Below are positions 35,856-44,439 of a stretch of DNA of 64,000 nt, piece by piece (within the stretch, counting starts at the first letter, position 1; each line of letters starts with the position of its first letter). The translations under genes and the position numbers were made by a program. The notes beneath the pieces were generated by a model, which searched no databases, had not been told where the DNA came from, and worked only from the letters and a program-made list of their open reading frames with translations. Source of the DNA: Psychrobacter sp. (GTDB lineage: Bacteria > Pseudomonadota > Gammaproteobacteria > Pseudomonadales > Moraxellaceae); NCBI GenBank assembly GCA_029267175.1, contig JARIDJ010000075.1, forward strand, positions 1 through 64,000, in the 5' to 3' direction.

Positions 35856-37565
35856 ATGTCCTCTATTGCCACTCGTCTAATACCAGCTTGGCTGCGTCGC
35901 TACCAGTTAGCAGAGCTACCCACTGACGTTATCGCCGGTATTGTGGTTGGCATCTTAGTTATTCCCCAAAGCTTGGGTTATGCAGTGCTTGCAGGCTTGC
36001 CTCCTGTGTACGGGCTGTACGCTGCTATCGTGCCGGTCATCGTCTATGCTTGGGTCGGCTCCAGTAATGTACAGGCAGTTGGCCCGGTAGCTATCACCGC
36101 TATCATGACCGCAAGCGCCCTACACGCCTATGCCGATCAAGGTGCTCAGCAATACGTGCTAATGGCAAGCTTGCTCGCTTTGATGGTAGGAGCGCTGCTA
36201 TCGATTGCAGGCTGGTTAAAGCTTGGCTGGATTATGCAGTTTATTAGTCGCGGCGTCTCAGCGGGTTTTATCAGTGGGGCGGCAGTACTGATATTTGTCA
36301 GCCAGCTAAAGTATGTCACTGCCATTCCAGTCACGGGTAATAGCTTAATAGGCTATTTATCAAGCTTGCAGGCCTACTTAGCACAGCTACATCCGCTAAC
36401 TTTAGCTATCGGTCTCGTCTCTTTTGGATTATTGATTGCCAATCGCTATGGCAACCAGTGGGTATGGCGCTCATGGCTATCGACAAGCTACGCTAAGTGG
36501 GCTGAGCGCCTATTTCCTTTACTACTTTTGCTGGTAGCTATTGGGCTAAGTATTGTACTACAGTGGTCATCGTTTGGAGTGGCGACTATCGGTAGTATTC
36601 CGCAGGGGTTACCAAGCTTTACGCTGCCATATATTCCAGATTTTCGTGAAGCGGCAAACTTACTGCCGACCGCTGGACTGATGGCGCTGATCGTCTTTGT
36701 CTCTAGTAGCTCGGTTGCCAGCACTTACGCTCGTCAACGTGATGAGAGCTTCGATGCCAATCGTGAGCTGACAGGATTGGGGCTAGCTAATATAGCTGGC
36801 GGTCTATTTCAAAGCTTTGCAGTAGCGGGCGGTTTTTCGCGAACCGCTATCAATGCTGACTCCGGCGCTAAAACGCCAGTCGCTAGCCTAGTTACTGTAA
36901 TAGTAATGATCGCCGCACTGATATTCTTTGGTAACGCCCTTGCTCCCCTCCCCTATGCAATATTGGGCGCGACTATTATGGCCTCTATTATTGGCCTGAT
37001 AGATTTTGCAACTCTAAGATCAGCTTGGCAGCGCGATCGTCTAGATGCCGCTAGCTTTTTTGCCGCCTTCATCGGTGTGTTAATTTTTGGATTAAATACG
37101 GGCTTAGTTATCGGCCTTATGGTGTCTTTTGCTAGCCTTATTTGGCAATCGAGTCATCCACACGTAGCGATTGTGGGACAACTGGCTGAAACTGGTCACT
37201 TTCGCAATATTCATCGCCATGACGTGATCACTTATCAGCATCTACTGATGATACGTATCGATGAGAGCTTGTTCTTTGGCAACAGCGAGTCGATCCATCG
37301 CCGTATCTTACAAGCGACTAAAGACTACAGTGAAGCGCGAGAGATTATCTTGATCATGTCGGCAGTCAATCATATCGATCTAACCGCGCAAGAGATGCTA
37401 ATTACTCTAAACAAAGAGCTAATCGTGCAAGATAAGCATCTGCATTTTAGCTTTATCAAAGGGCCAGTAATGGATAATATTGAACATACTCCGCTGATCA
37501 CCGAGCTCTCAGGACAAGTATATCTAAGTACTATCGATGCGGTAAACGCGCTAAAAGATATCTAA
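35856..37565 (+). CDS. SulP family anion transporter with STAS domain
   Basis: 569 residues. The N-terminal ~420 form the membrane domain with the SulP signature ADVIAGIVVGILVIPQSLGYAVLAGLPPVYGLYAAIVPVI and GPVAITAIMTASAL, and a later GLGLANIAGGLFQSFAVAGGFSRTAIN. The C-terminal STAS domain starts near residue 455 and includes IILIMSAVNHIDLTAQEML. SulP proteins carry sulfate, bicarbonate or related anions. Placement directly after the persulfide sensor gene suggests sulfite/sulfate handling, which is inference. AGGA is 15 bases before the ATG, further than usual. Confidence 0.9.
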   Translation: MSSIATRLIPAWLRRYQLAELPTDVIAGIVVGILVIPQSLGYAVLAGLPPVYGLYAAIVPVIVYAWVGSSNVQAVGPVAITAIMTASALHAYADQGAQQYVLMASLLALMVGALLSIAGWLKLGWIMQFISRGVSAGFISGAAVLIFVSQLKYVTAIPVTGNSLIGYLSSLQAYLAQLHPLTLAIGLVSFGLLIANRYGNQWVWRSWLSTSYAKWAERLFPLLLLLVAIGLSIVLQWSSFGVATIGSIPQGLPSFTLPYIPDFREAANLLPTAGLMALIVFVSSSSVASTYARQRDESFDANRELTGLGLANIAGGLFQSFAVAGGFSRTAINADSGAKTPVASLVTVIVMIAALIFFGNALAPLPYAILGATIMASIIGLIDFATLRSAWQRDRLDAASFFAAFIGVLIFGLNTGLVIGLMVSFASLIWQSSHPHVAIVGQLAETGHFRNIHRHDVITYQHLLMIRIDESLFFGNSESIHRRILQATKDYSEAREIILIMSAVNHIDLTAQEMLITLNKELIVQDKHLHFSFIKGPVMDNIEHTPLITELSGQVYLSTIDAVNALKDI

Positions 37566-37578
37566 ATCTGATCTTACC

Positions 37579-37723
37579 TATAGTTGATTCACTTTAAAAC
37601 CGATACAGTGCGGCTGGAATAAATTTTGCGCAGCCTCTGTAGCGTAGACACAGCACGCAAGGAAAATTTATACCAGTTGCACGATTAATATTAGTGTATC
37701 GATTTTATTTCGTACTAACTATA
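37579..37723 (+). repeat. MITE-like repeat, copy 1 (145 bp)
   Basis: It begins TATAGTTGATTCACTTTAAA and ends ACTAACTATA, so TATAGT...ACTATA marks the ends. The core TTTTGCGCAGCCTCTGT and ACAGCACGC...AAAATTTATACCAGT are shared with the copy at 38261-38397, which lies in the opposite orientation. No protein is encoded. The structure fits a small non-autonomous inverted-repeat element. Confidence 0.85.
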
Positions 37724-37866
37724 TTAAGACTTTAGGCTCTATGATCTTTTGGCGAATTAATTTAACTTTTTAGGTAATATCAGCGCTTTATTGTTATTAT
37801 AGATTTGCTATCTTTATTAGGGTCTGTTGAACATTCGACCTTAGCACTCCTTTTTTTAAATCTTCG

Positions 37867-38202
37867 ATGCCTTTTATGACTAATGATCTGACTATCTATA
37901 AACAAATCTATCCGGTGCAGTGCGCTAAGCTTGCTGAGCTTGGCTATCGCTCGATTATCAATATTCGTCCTGATGACGAGCATATCTCTCAGCCAACGAG
38001 CCTTGATTTGCAAACGGCTACTAAGCAAGCGAATTTGGTTTATCAGCATCTGCCCTTTGATGATGAGCGCTTGAGTATGATGACGGTTGAGCAGTTTGCT
38101 AGCTTTTATCATGCTTTTCCTAAGCCGATACTGATGTTTTGTGGGACTGGAGCACGTGCCAAACTCTTATATCAAAGCGCTTTGATGCAAGGATTACTAT
38201 AA
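37867..38202 (+). CDS. DUF442 (Blh N-terminal-like) phosphatase/sulfurtransferase-fold protein, first copy
   Basis: A 111-residue protein of the DUF442/TIGR01244 family: LAELGYRSIINIRPDDEHISQPTS, a central LPFDDERLSMMTVEQFASFYHAFPKPILMFCGTGARAK with the dual-specificity-phosphatase-like P-loop (Cys x4 Arg), and a C-terminal helix. In other bacteria this domain is fused to the Blh persulfide dioxygenase. It lies between two inverted MITE-like repeats and has no visible ribosome binding site at either candidate ATG (37867 or 37876), so expression is uncertain. It is shorter in its P-loop consensus than its neighbour (GTGARA versus RTGNRS). Confidence 0.8.
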   Translation: MPFMTNDLTIYKQIYPVQCAKLAELGYRSIINIRPDDEHISQPTSLDLQTATKQANLVYQHLPFDDERLSMMTVEQFASFYHAFPKPILMFCGTGARAKLLYQSALMQGLL

Positions 38203-38260
38203 AACTTACATAGCTTATCTTTTATTCTACCGCTATTCGGCCTACCCTATTGACTTACTT

Positions 38261-38397
38261 TATAGTCAGCTCAAAGTAAAATTGTTATGAATTTAAACGC
38301 GCTACTGGTATAAATTTTACTGGCGTGCTGTTATCACAGAGGCTGCGCAAAATTCATCCCAGCAGCGCTATACCATTTTTAGAGTGAATTGACTATA
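38261..38397 (-). repeat. MITE-like repeat, copy 2 (137 bp, inverted)
   Basis: The reverse complement begins TATAGTCAATTCACTCTAAA and aligns along its whole length with the copy at 37579-37723, sharing the GCGCAGCCTCTGT core. Its two ends, TATAGTCAGCTCA and its counterpart TATAGTCAATTCA, form imperfect terminal inverted repeats. Confidence 0.85.
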
Positions 38398-38442
38398 TTA
38401 AGCAATTAAATTCTTTATATAAACAATAAAAAAGGAGCTCGT

Positions 38443-38775
38443 ATGAGCCATCAAATCAGTATTACCGGTCAAATCACCCCTGATCAAGTGCCCATGATTG
38501 CCGAGAATGGCTTTAAAACCATTATCAATAATCGTCCTGACGGTGAAGAACCGGGTCAACCTGCCAACGCCGATATTGAGGCTGCTGCTATCGATGCCGG
38601 ATTAGCTTATAAAGAAGTATTATTTGCTGGTAATGAGCTTAATCAAAGTCACGTTGAAGAGTTTGCAGACTTTTTTAATCAAGCTGAGCAGCCCATCTTG
38701 ATATTCTGCCGTACCGGTAACCGCTCAACGGGTATTTATGAAGCCGCTAAGCAGATGGATTTATTAGATGATTAA
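38443..38775 (+). CDS. DUF442/TIGR01244 family protein, second copy
   Basis: A 110-residue protein: ISITGQITPDQVPMIAENGFKTIINNRPDGEEPGQPANADIEAAAIDAGLAY, then EFADFFNQAEQPILIFCRTGNRSTGIYEAAKQ with the CRTGNR P-loop. The domain is predicted to use the P-loop Cys for sulfur or phosphate transfer and is repeatedly linked to persulfide dioxygenases. AAGGAG precedes the start, and a terminator follows 60 bases downstream. It is about 35-40% similar by eye to the gene upstream, a likely older duplication. Confidence 0.88.
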   Translation: MSHQISITGQITPDQVPMIAENGFKTIINNRPDGEEPGQPANADIEAAAIDAGLAYKEVLFAGNELNQSHVEEFADFFNQAEQPILIFCRTGNRSTGIYEAAKQMDLLDD

Positions 38776-38834
38776 GATGATTAAGATGATTAAAAAGTAA
38801 GCTAATTAAAATTATCACTGGACAAAACAGCAAT

Positions 38835-38863
38835 GCCTATCTAGATTTAGATAGGCGTTTTTT
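38835..38863 (+). terminator. Terminator after the DUF442 gene
   Basis: GCCTATCTA (38835-38843) pairs exactly with TAGATAGGC (38848-38856). A run of T follows. Confidence 0.93.
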
Positions 38864-38977
38864 ATAGGTTTAATAAAGTTTGATTACTAGGGCAGAGGTT
38901 AAATTAGTCAAATATCCTTTTCTTATGCTATCGTTTATTCAAAGGTTATGAGCACAAGGATAAAGCGCTCTTAAGAC

Positions 38978-39220
38978 TTGTTTCGATATATTTATCAAGG
39001 CTATAAAATAGCTCGACTATTGAGGCTCAGCTGGTTCGATACCAAGACCATCTCGATAGAGACCAGTATCCAAAACAGCACCACCGCTATTACTTTAGCG
39101 CCCATCATTATGGCAACAACTGCAGGCCTGCCAGCTATCGCCTTACCCGCCGCTGTCTACGGGGTACTAATGTACGTAGTAGCTATACCAGTGATCGCTT
39201 TGATTCGTAATAAGGAATAA
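38978..39220 (+). pseudogene. C-terminal remnant of a BASS-family (bile acid:sodium symporter-like) transporter
   Basis: The only open frame begins at a TTG and gives 80 residues. From about residue 24 the sequence TISIETSIQNSTTAITLAPIIM...LPAIALPAAVYGVLMYVVAIP matches the last two helices of BASS transporters, where E-x-x-x-Q-N-S is the conserved C-terminal motif. The N-terminal ~220 residues of a normal transporter are missing, since a terminator and the DUF442 gene lie directly upstream. It is most likely a decaying fragment. Confidence 0.75.
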
Positions 39221-39226
39221 AAGGCA

Positions 39227-39265
39227 CAAAAAAAGACCCTTTTAATTTATAAGAGGGTCTTTTTT
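39227..39265. terminator. Bidirectional terminator at the edge of the restriction operon
   Basis: AGACCCT (39234-39240) pairs with AGGGTCT (39254-39260). Runs of A and T lie on both sides. It closes the hsd operon on the minus strand. Confidence 0.9.
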
Positions 39266-39293
39266 GTTATGCTTGATTAAGCGTATATGTACG

Positions 39294-41672
39294 TTAACTT
39301 ACCGTCTTTTCTTCATAGAGATGCTCTTGAAATCTCACAAACGTTTCTCTGATACTCTTTATATCACCCAGCTCTTTTTTTGCGTCCGCGATAGCTTGGT
39401 ATTTAAGCTCTAATAAATCTGGCAGTTTGGCATCATCAAGCTCACTCACGCCTTGCTGCACATACTGCTCTAAGACAAAGTTTAAAAAGTCTTGCTGGTT
39501 TTTGCTGTAGTCGTGCAAATAAATTTTGGCTTTTCCTGCTCGCTCTACTCTTGGGACGAGGTCTTTATGATAAGCAACATAGCTCAATACGTCGAACAGG
39601 TCGCTATCTTCACCATGAATCAAATGTTGCAAATCCTCTAATTGAGCGTTGGTATATCCTTTTTCACTCAAGTCAATCAGTAGCTTTCTTCTCGTACTCG
39701 GCAAACTCCAAATCTTGCGAAGTTCACTCTCATTTTCAAAAAATGCGGGTAAGTCATCAAAGAGTTGTTCGATAAATTTTATTGCTGATATTGGCTTACC
39801 TGACGGACTCCAAAATGACGTTTTTATCATAGAGTCAATTTCACGTACTTTATGATCAGATAAAGTCACTTTAATCATCTTTTTTGGCTTGGTCTCACAG
39901 ACGCAGGGGATATTGCCACATTCAGGGCACGCTTCAGGTTCGCTCTTTTCGCAAATGCAAGGTCGCTCGCCACATATATTACAAGGTCTTGGCTCTCCTC
40001 TTCCCTCACCTTCAGGCTCGATCGGTTCGCCATCCCACTCAGGGTCTTGAAAGTGATTATGTGCATCGACAAAATCATAAATCGTAAAGTAATCTTTACC
40101 ATCGAACAAGCGCGTGCCACGACCAACGATTTGTTTGAACTCCACCATAGAGTTGATAGGGCGCATCAATACGATGTTTCTAATCTCTGGCGCATCCACG
40201 CCGGTGCTTAGTTTTTGTGATGTGGTGAGTATGGTGGGGATACTTTTTTCATTGTCTTGAAAGTCTCGCAGATGCCGCTCGCCTATTTTGCCATCATCGG
40301 CAGTCACTCTATGGCAATAGTTTGTGCTTTTGCTCGTGGCGTATTGATTGATTAAATCTCTGACGGCAGCGGCATGAATTTGGGTCGCACAAAAGACTAA
40401 GGTCTTTTGATTTTGATTGATCAAATCCATGAATAGTTTAACGCGGTATGCCTCTCGCGCTTTGATTTCGATGATTTTATTAAAGTCGGCCTCAACATAT
40501 TCGCGCCCTGCTTCAATATCGCCTTCTACGGTATCATCGGAGGTATAAGTATAGTCATCAACGGTGGTGGCAATCTCTTTGACCTTAAAAGGCGTCAGAA
40601 ATCCGTCATTGATGCCCTCTTTTAATTTGTAGCTATAGACAGGCTCACCAAAGTAATCGTAAGTGTCGGCATTGATATCGCGCTTTGGGGTGGCGGTCAG
40701 TCCTAGCTGCACCGCAGGTGAGAAATATTCCATAATAGCTCGCCATGAGCTTTCGTCATTAGCGCCGCCTCTATGACACTCATCGATGATAATAAAATCA
40801 AAGAAATCTGGCGGATATTCGCCAAAATACGGTGAGTCGTTAGGGCCACTCATAAAGGTCTGAAAAATCGTAAAAAACACACTGCCGTTCTTGGGTATGC
40901 GCCCTGTCTTTTTAATCTCAGTAGGTTTGATACGGACTAAGGCATCTTCATCAAAGGCATTGAACGAGTTAAATGCTTGGTCAGCTAATATATTACGGTC
41001 TGCTAGAAATAAAATGCGCGGACGTCTTAAGCCATCCCGTCTTAGGTTCCATTTAGCATGAAACAGCTTCCATGCGATTTGAAAAGCAATGGCAGTTTTG
41101 CCTGTACCAGTGGCTAGGGTAAGTAGGATTCTATCTTGTTTTTCGGCAATAGCTTCCAGCACTTTGGCAATGGCATTTTGTTGATAGTAGCGCGGTTGCC
41201 AAGTACCGCCACGGTCTTCAAAGGGAACGGCAAATAAGCGCTGCTGCCAATGAGCGATTTCGAGCTTTTCAGTGTCTATAGGTGTCGGATAGGTCATCTT
41301 CCACAATTCATCAGGCGTAGGGAAGATTAAAACCTCACCTTCGACTCCTTGTTGCATATCGACGCTATAAATCTGCAAGCCATTGGTGCAGTAAGTAAAA
41401 CGAATATCTAGGCGCTCGGCATAGTCTTTGGCTTGACCTAGCCCTTGGGTGTAATATTCGTCTCGTTTTTTGGCTTCAATCACGCCAATATGTCTATTTT
41501 TGTATTCTAAAACGTAGTCTGCGAATAAGGGTTTGGCGCGTCTGCCTTGACCAATGAGCCGACCTTTAGTAATCGGAAACTCCAAACGCAAACGACTGCC
41601 CTCGACCACGCCCCAACCTGCGGCAAGTAGAGCGGGTTCGATTAAGTCGTGTTTGGTTTGCGCTTCGTTCAT
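39294..41672 (-). CDS. hsdR: Type I restriction enzyme R subunit (EcoEI-like)
   Basis: The translocase/nuclease subunit of a type I system, 792 residues. The N-terminal nuclease domain has the PD-(D/E)xK-type pattern FADYVLEYKNRHIGVIEAKKRDEYY. The SF2 motor has Walker A LATGTGKTAIAF, FIIIDECHRGG (DECH box), LGLTATPKRD, and a late motif VGRGTRLFDGKDYFTI. A Cys-rich insert (CNICGERPCIC ... CPECGNIPCVC) joins it to the EcoEI-type C-terminal domain. It is the last gene of the operon, 98 bases after the AlbA_2-domain gene. Confidence 0.95.
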   Translation of the reverse strand: MNEAQTKHDLIEPALLAAGWGVVEGSRLRLEFPITKGRLIGQGRRAKPLFADYVLEYKNRHIGVIEAKKRDEYYTQGLGQAKDYAERLDIRFTYCTNGLQIYSVDMQQGVEGEVLIFPTPDELWKMTYPTPIDTEKLEIAHWQQRLFAVPFEDRGGTWQPRYYQQNAIAKVLEAIAEKQDRILLTLATGTGKTAIAFQIAWKLFHAKWNLRRDGLRRPRILFLADRNILADQAFNSFNAFDEDALVRIKPTEIKKTGRIPKNGSVFFTIFQTFMSGPNDSPYFGEYPPDFFDFIIIDECHRGGANDESSWRAIMEYFSPAVQLGLTATPKRDINADTYDYFGEPVYSYKLKEGINDGFLTPFKVKEIATTVDDYTYTSDDTVEGDIEAGREYVEADFNKIIEIKAREAYRVKLFMDLINQNQKTLVFCATQIHAAAVRDLINQYATSKSTNYCHRVTADDGKIGERHLRDFQDNEKSIPTILTTSQKLSTGVDAPEIRNIVLMRPINSMVEFKQIVGRGTRLFDGKDYFTIYDFVDAHNHFQDPEWDGEPIEPEGEGRGEPRPCNICGERPCICEKSEPEACPECGNIPCVCETKPKKMIKVTLSDHKVREIDSMIKTSFWSPSGKPISAIKFIEQLFDDLPAFFENESELRKIWSLPSTRRKLLIDLSEKGYTNAQLEDLQHLIHGEDSDLFDVLSYVAYHKDLVPRVERAGKAKIYLHDYSKNQQDFLNFVLEQYVQQGVSELDDAKLPDLLELKYQAIADAKKELGDIKSIRETFVRFQEHLYEEKTVS

Positions 41673-41770
41673 AGTGTTTCCATCAAATAGCCATCAAAAA
41701 GCAATCTCTTGCTATCACAGGGCTTAGCTACATCAATTGTTGTATTTATCAAATAACCATCAAATAAGAT

Positions 41771-43219
41771 TTAAGCCCAAAAAGGAATATAACTTCTATG
41801 TTTTCTGGAGTTGCTACTAGGGTCTTCATCTTTGATTAACTCTGACTCGTATGTGTCTTTGATTATTCTAGAAGCTATAGCTGCATTTTTTGCCTCAATT
41901 TTAAACCGCTCTCTTAGACTTTCATTACTCATTTTTTCATTGGACACATACTTTAAACAAGCGTGTTGATAACAAGCTCTTATCTTCTCTTTTTTGTCTA
42001 GATTCTTTAAACCACGATAACTATAAAGGGTAACCGTTGTTCTATGCTCTTGTACTTTTACCTGAATGGGTGGCAATTGATACAACTCATTATAAAATAT
42101 GACTTTATCCAACCCACTGCCTTTTTCTTCACAAAAACCCATGCGCCTCATGATATCAGCAAGAGTATCATTTCTAGAAATATAGGAATCGATAAATCTG
42201 TCTGGCGTAATTAAAGGGTCTCCAGGATTTGATATTTCTATCCTATCTTGAAAAATTTCTATCATAGGAAAGCCTTTGACAGAAAAGTCTTGATGAATTA
42301 ACGCATTTGCAATTAATTCTCTGATGGCAATCTCTGGGTACATACGAGAGTCTTGACGTAATACTTTACCTATCTCTTCATTGGCAGGGAGCTGACTATT
42401 CACCCAGTCTACTAATCCTATAAAACCTAAGGCATACCCTTTAACGCCTATTTGTTCTCTTTCTGTCTCTACTTTATTCTTACCTTTATATTTAATAACT
42501 CTGACACTTTTTCTTGATAGCAAATCAAAGCTGCCTAAATCTTTAGCAAATAAAATAGCACCTAGATTGGTTATTGCTAACCCTTGCTTGGTCTTAGCTA
42601 TTATTTTTTCAGTTAATAAACGCTCGATAGTACCGTCTTGATTTTTTGGGAAGGGTATATTCATCAAGTCAAAGTAAGTCTCTGTACTTAATAAGCTTAT
42701 GACATCAGCTTTCGACAAGTTGTCTTTAGCAATATCATTTTCAAAGGACACCTTTCTTTTTCGCCAAATCTTAGCTTCTTTTTCAGGAAAATCTTCAAGT
42801 TTGCGCGTGATAGAGGCGACTCGAATATAGGCCTGCTTTTGAAAATGAACAGGTCGCTCTTTGGTTGCTGGTATGATGAACATACAAATATGTCTATCAT
42901 CATCGTAATCAAACTCGAATACCTCGAAATCAATGCGAGGGTCTAAACGTTGCGCTAACCAATGTTCTAAATCTTCTTTGCCTTTTTTATGAGATTTTGC
43001 CTTGAACGTTGTACCGATAATTCGATGGGTATTATCTTCAACACCAAAAACTAAATAGGCATAGTCTTGTCCATGAATACAAGCACCATTTGACAGGGCA
43101 GAAATCCGTTCTCCAATTTCTAGTTCAGAGTGAAAGTTATGTTTAAACTCAACCCATTCACTTTCATTAGGCTGTTTTACTAATTCATCTAGTAAGGCTT
43201 TTACTTGCGCTTCGTTCAT
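41771..43219 (-). CDS. AlbA_2-domain ATP-binding protein embedded in the RM operon
   Basis: 482 residues. The N-terminal ~130 form a schlafen-type AlbA_2 putative nucleic-acid-binding domain (NESEWVEFKHNFHS, ISALSNGACIHGQDYAYLVFGVEDNTHRIIGT). The middle carries an HATPase-like segment (IRELIANALIHQDFS, EIFQDRIEISNPGDPL, MRRMGFCEEKGSGLDKVI) as in COG2865 proteins, and a C-terminal winged-helix-like region follows. It overlaps hsdS by four bases (ATGA), so it is translationally coupled to the RM genes. Its role with type I systems is not established. Its first residues MNEAQ and the coding bases around them are identical to those of hsdR. Confidence 0.85.
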   Translation of the reverse strand: MNEAQVKALLDELVKQPNESEWVEFKHNFHSELEIGERISALSNGACIHGQDYAYLVFGVEDNTHRIIGTTFKAKSHKKGKEDLEHWLAQRLDPRIDFEVFEFDYDDDRHICMFIIPATKERPVHFQKQAYIRVASITRKLEDFPEKEAKIWRKRKVSFENDIAKDNLSKADVISLLSTETYFDLMNIPFPKNQDGTIERLLTEKIIAKTKQGLAITNLGAILFAKDLGSFDLLSRKSVRVIKYKGKNKVETEREQIGVKGYALGFIGLVDWVNSQLPANEEIGKVLRQDSRMYPEIAIRELIANALIHQDFSVKGFPMIEIFQDRIEISNPGDPLITPDRFIDSYISRNDTLADIMRRMGFCEEKGSGLDKVIFYNELYQLPPIQVKVQEHRTTVTLYSYRGLKNLDKKEKIRACYQHACLKYVSNEKMSNESLRERFKIEAKNAAIASRIIKDTYESELIKDEDPSSNSRKHRSYIPFWA

Positions 43220-44439
43220 GCGGTCATATCCTTAGAAGTCAACTCGCCAGCAAAGGCTTTTTCTAAAAGGGATTTTTTAAGGTCTTCGAGGTTGGTTAGT
43301 TTAGTTTCAAAATTAGTTATAAGAGATCTATTTAGCATCTCAACATGATTGATTAAATCAATCATGTTTTTTTGAGCTAATAAACTACTGTTCACTGGAA
43401 TTTTGAATTTAACCAATATTTTGATTGGTAGTTGAGGTTGTGCTGCACCAGTTGTTTTATCTATAATCTGCTTTTTCATTAATGGTGATCGAAGAAGTGT
43501 GAATAAATATTCAGGTAACAGTTTTTCTTGGTTAACTCTAAATATCAACATGCCAGAGTTTATACGAATATGTTCGTAGTCAATATCTGAACTATACCAA
43601 CCCAAATTACCTATAGTACCTCTTGTTGTCATCACTACATCATTACGTTGTAACTTTCCTTTTCGCAAAAGATTGTCTCTTTCTTCTGAAATGAACATCA
43701 ATGTCGACAAATCAAAACCATCAGGTCTAACATTTCCTGTATTTAAAAAAATGCAATGACCACTCTCAAGAAAATCTGATTTTCTAGGATAATTCTTCCC
43801 TCTATCTCCGTCGATTATTTTGATTAAACTCTCATCTCCTAAACTCTTCTCCTCCCAACCATCACCTTTTTGACTAAATATATCATTTAGCTTGGATTGA
43901 AACAGCTCTTTAGCGTTTTCGATGTTTTTTTCTATATTGGCTTGCGCTTGGTCAATGGCTGCAAAGGCATCGTCAAGGATGGCGACGATTTGTTTTTGTT
44001 CTTCGAGGAGTGGGATAGGAATTTGAATACGTCTTAAATCGTCATTGTATAATCTTGAGATAGTAGCCCCTTTTGAAGCATTCCATTTACAATGGCCATA
44101 GAACTTATAAAGGTACTCGTTTAATACTTCAGATTCATCATTATCTATCCAAACAATATTAGAATCCTGAAAATAGGCAGGTTTACCATCATAAACTACT
44201 CTTCTGCCTATGGTTCCAGAAGCAGATAAAAGAATATCTCCTACCTTTGGATAAGAGTATTTTTCTTTAAATTCGTTATATAAACTTTCATCTATGTAAG
44301 CATTAGGTTCTTTACCAAAAGTTCCAATTTTATAAAATGGTATTCCACTGACTGAGTTTGTCTGTTTTTTCAAAACTCGTTTACACATCGAAACTTTACC
44401 AACTTCACCTAAACTCTTAACTATCCAACCTTCCTTCAT
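43216..44439 (-). CDS. hsdS: Type I restriction-modification specificity subunit
   Basis: 407 residues with two target-recognition domains, which set the bipartite DNA site. Each TRD begins with a WxxKSLGE(V/S)-type segment (residues 4-14 and about 197-207) and ends in a coiled-coil spacer. The central spacer is LEEQKQIVAILDDAFAAIDQAQANIEKNIENAKELFQSKLNDIF; the C-terminal one is LEDLKKSLLEKAFAGELT. It overlaps hsdM by four bases and the next gene by four bases. The recognition sequence cannot be read from the protein. Confidence 0.93.
   Translation of the reverse strand: MKEGWIVKSLGEVGKVSMCKRVLKKQTNSVSGIPFYKIGTFGKEPNAYIDESLYNEFKEKYSYPKVGDILLSASGTIGRRVVYDGKPAYFQDSNIVWIDNDESEVLNEYLYKFYGHCKWNASKGATISRLYNDDLRRIQIPIPLLEEQKQIVAILDDAFAAIDQAQANIEKNIENAKELFQSKLNDIFSQKGDGWEEKSLGDESLIKIIDGDRGKNYPRKSDFLESGHCIFLNTGNVRPDGFDLSTLMFISEERDNLLRKGKLQRNDVVMTTRGTIGNLGWYSSDIDYEHIRINSGMLIFRVNQEKLLPEYLFTLLRSPLMKKQIIDKTTGAAQPQLPIKILVKFKIPVNSSLLAQKNMIDLINHVEMLNRSLITNFETKLTNLEDLKKSLLEKAFAGELTSKDMTA

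Noticed and set aside
37795..37850. Sequence resembling an insertion-sequence end (GGGTCTGTTGAACATTCG)
   Set aside because: Similar words occur at the ends of some IS elements, but there is no matching opposite end or transposase nearby.
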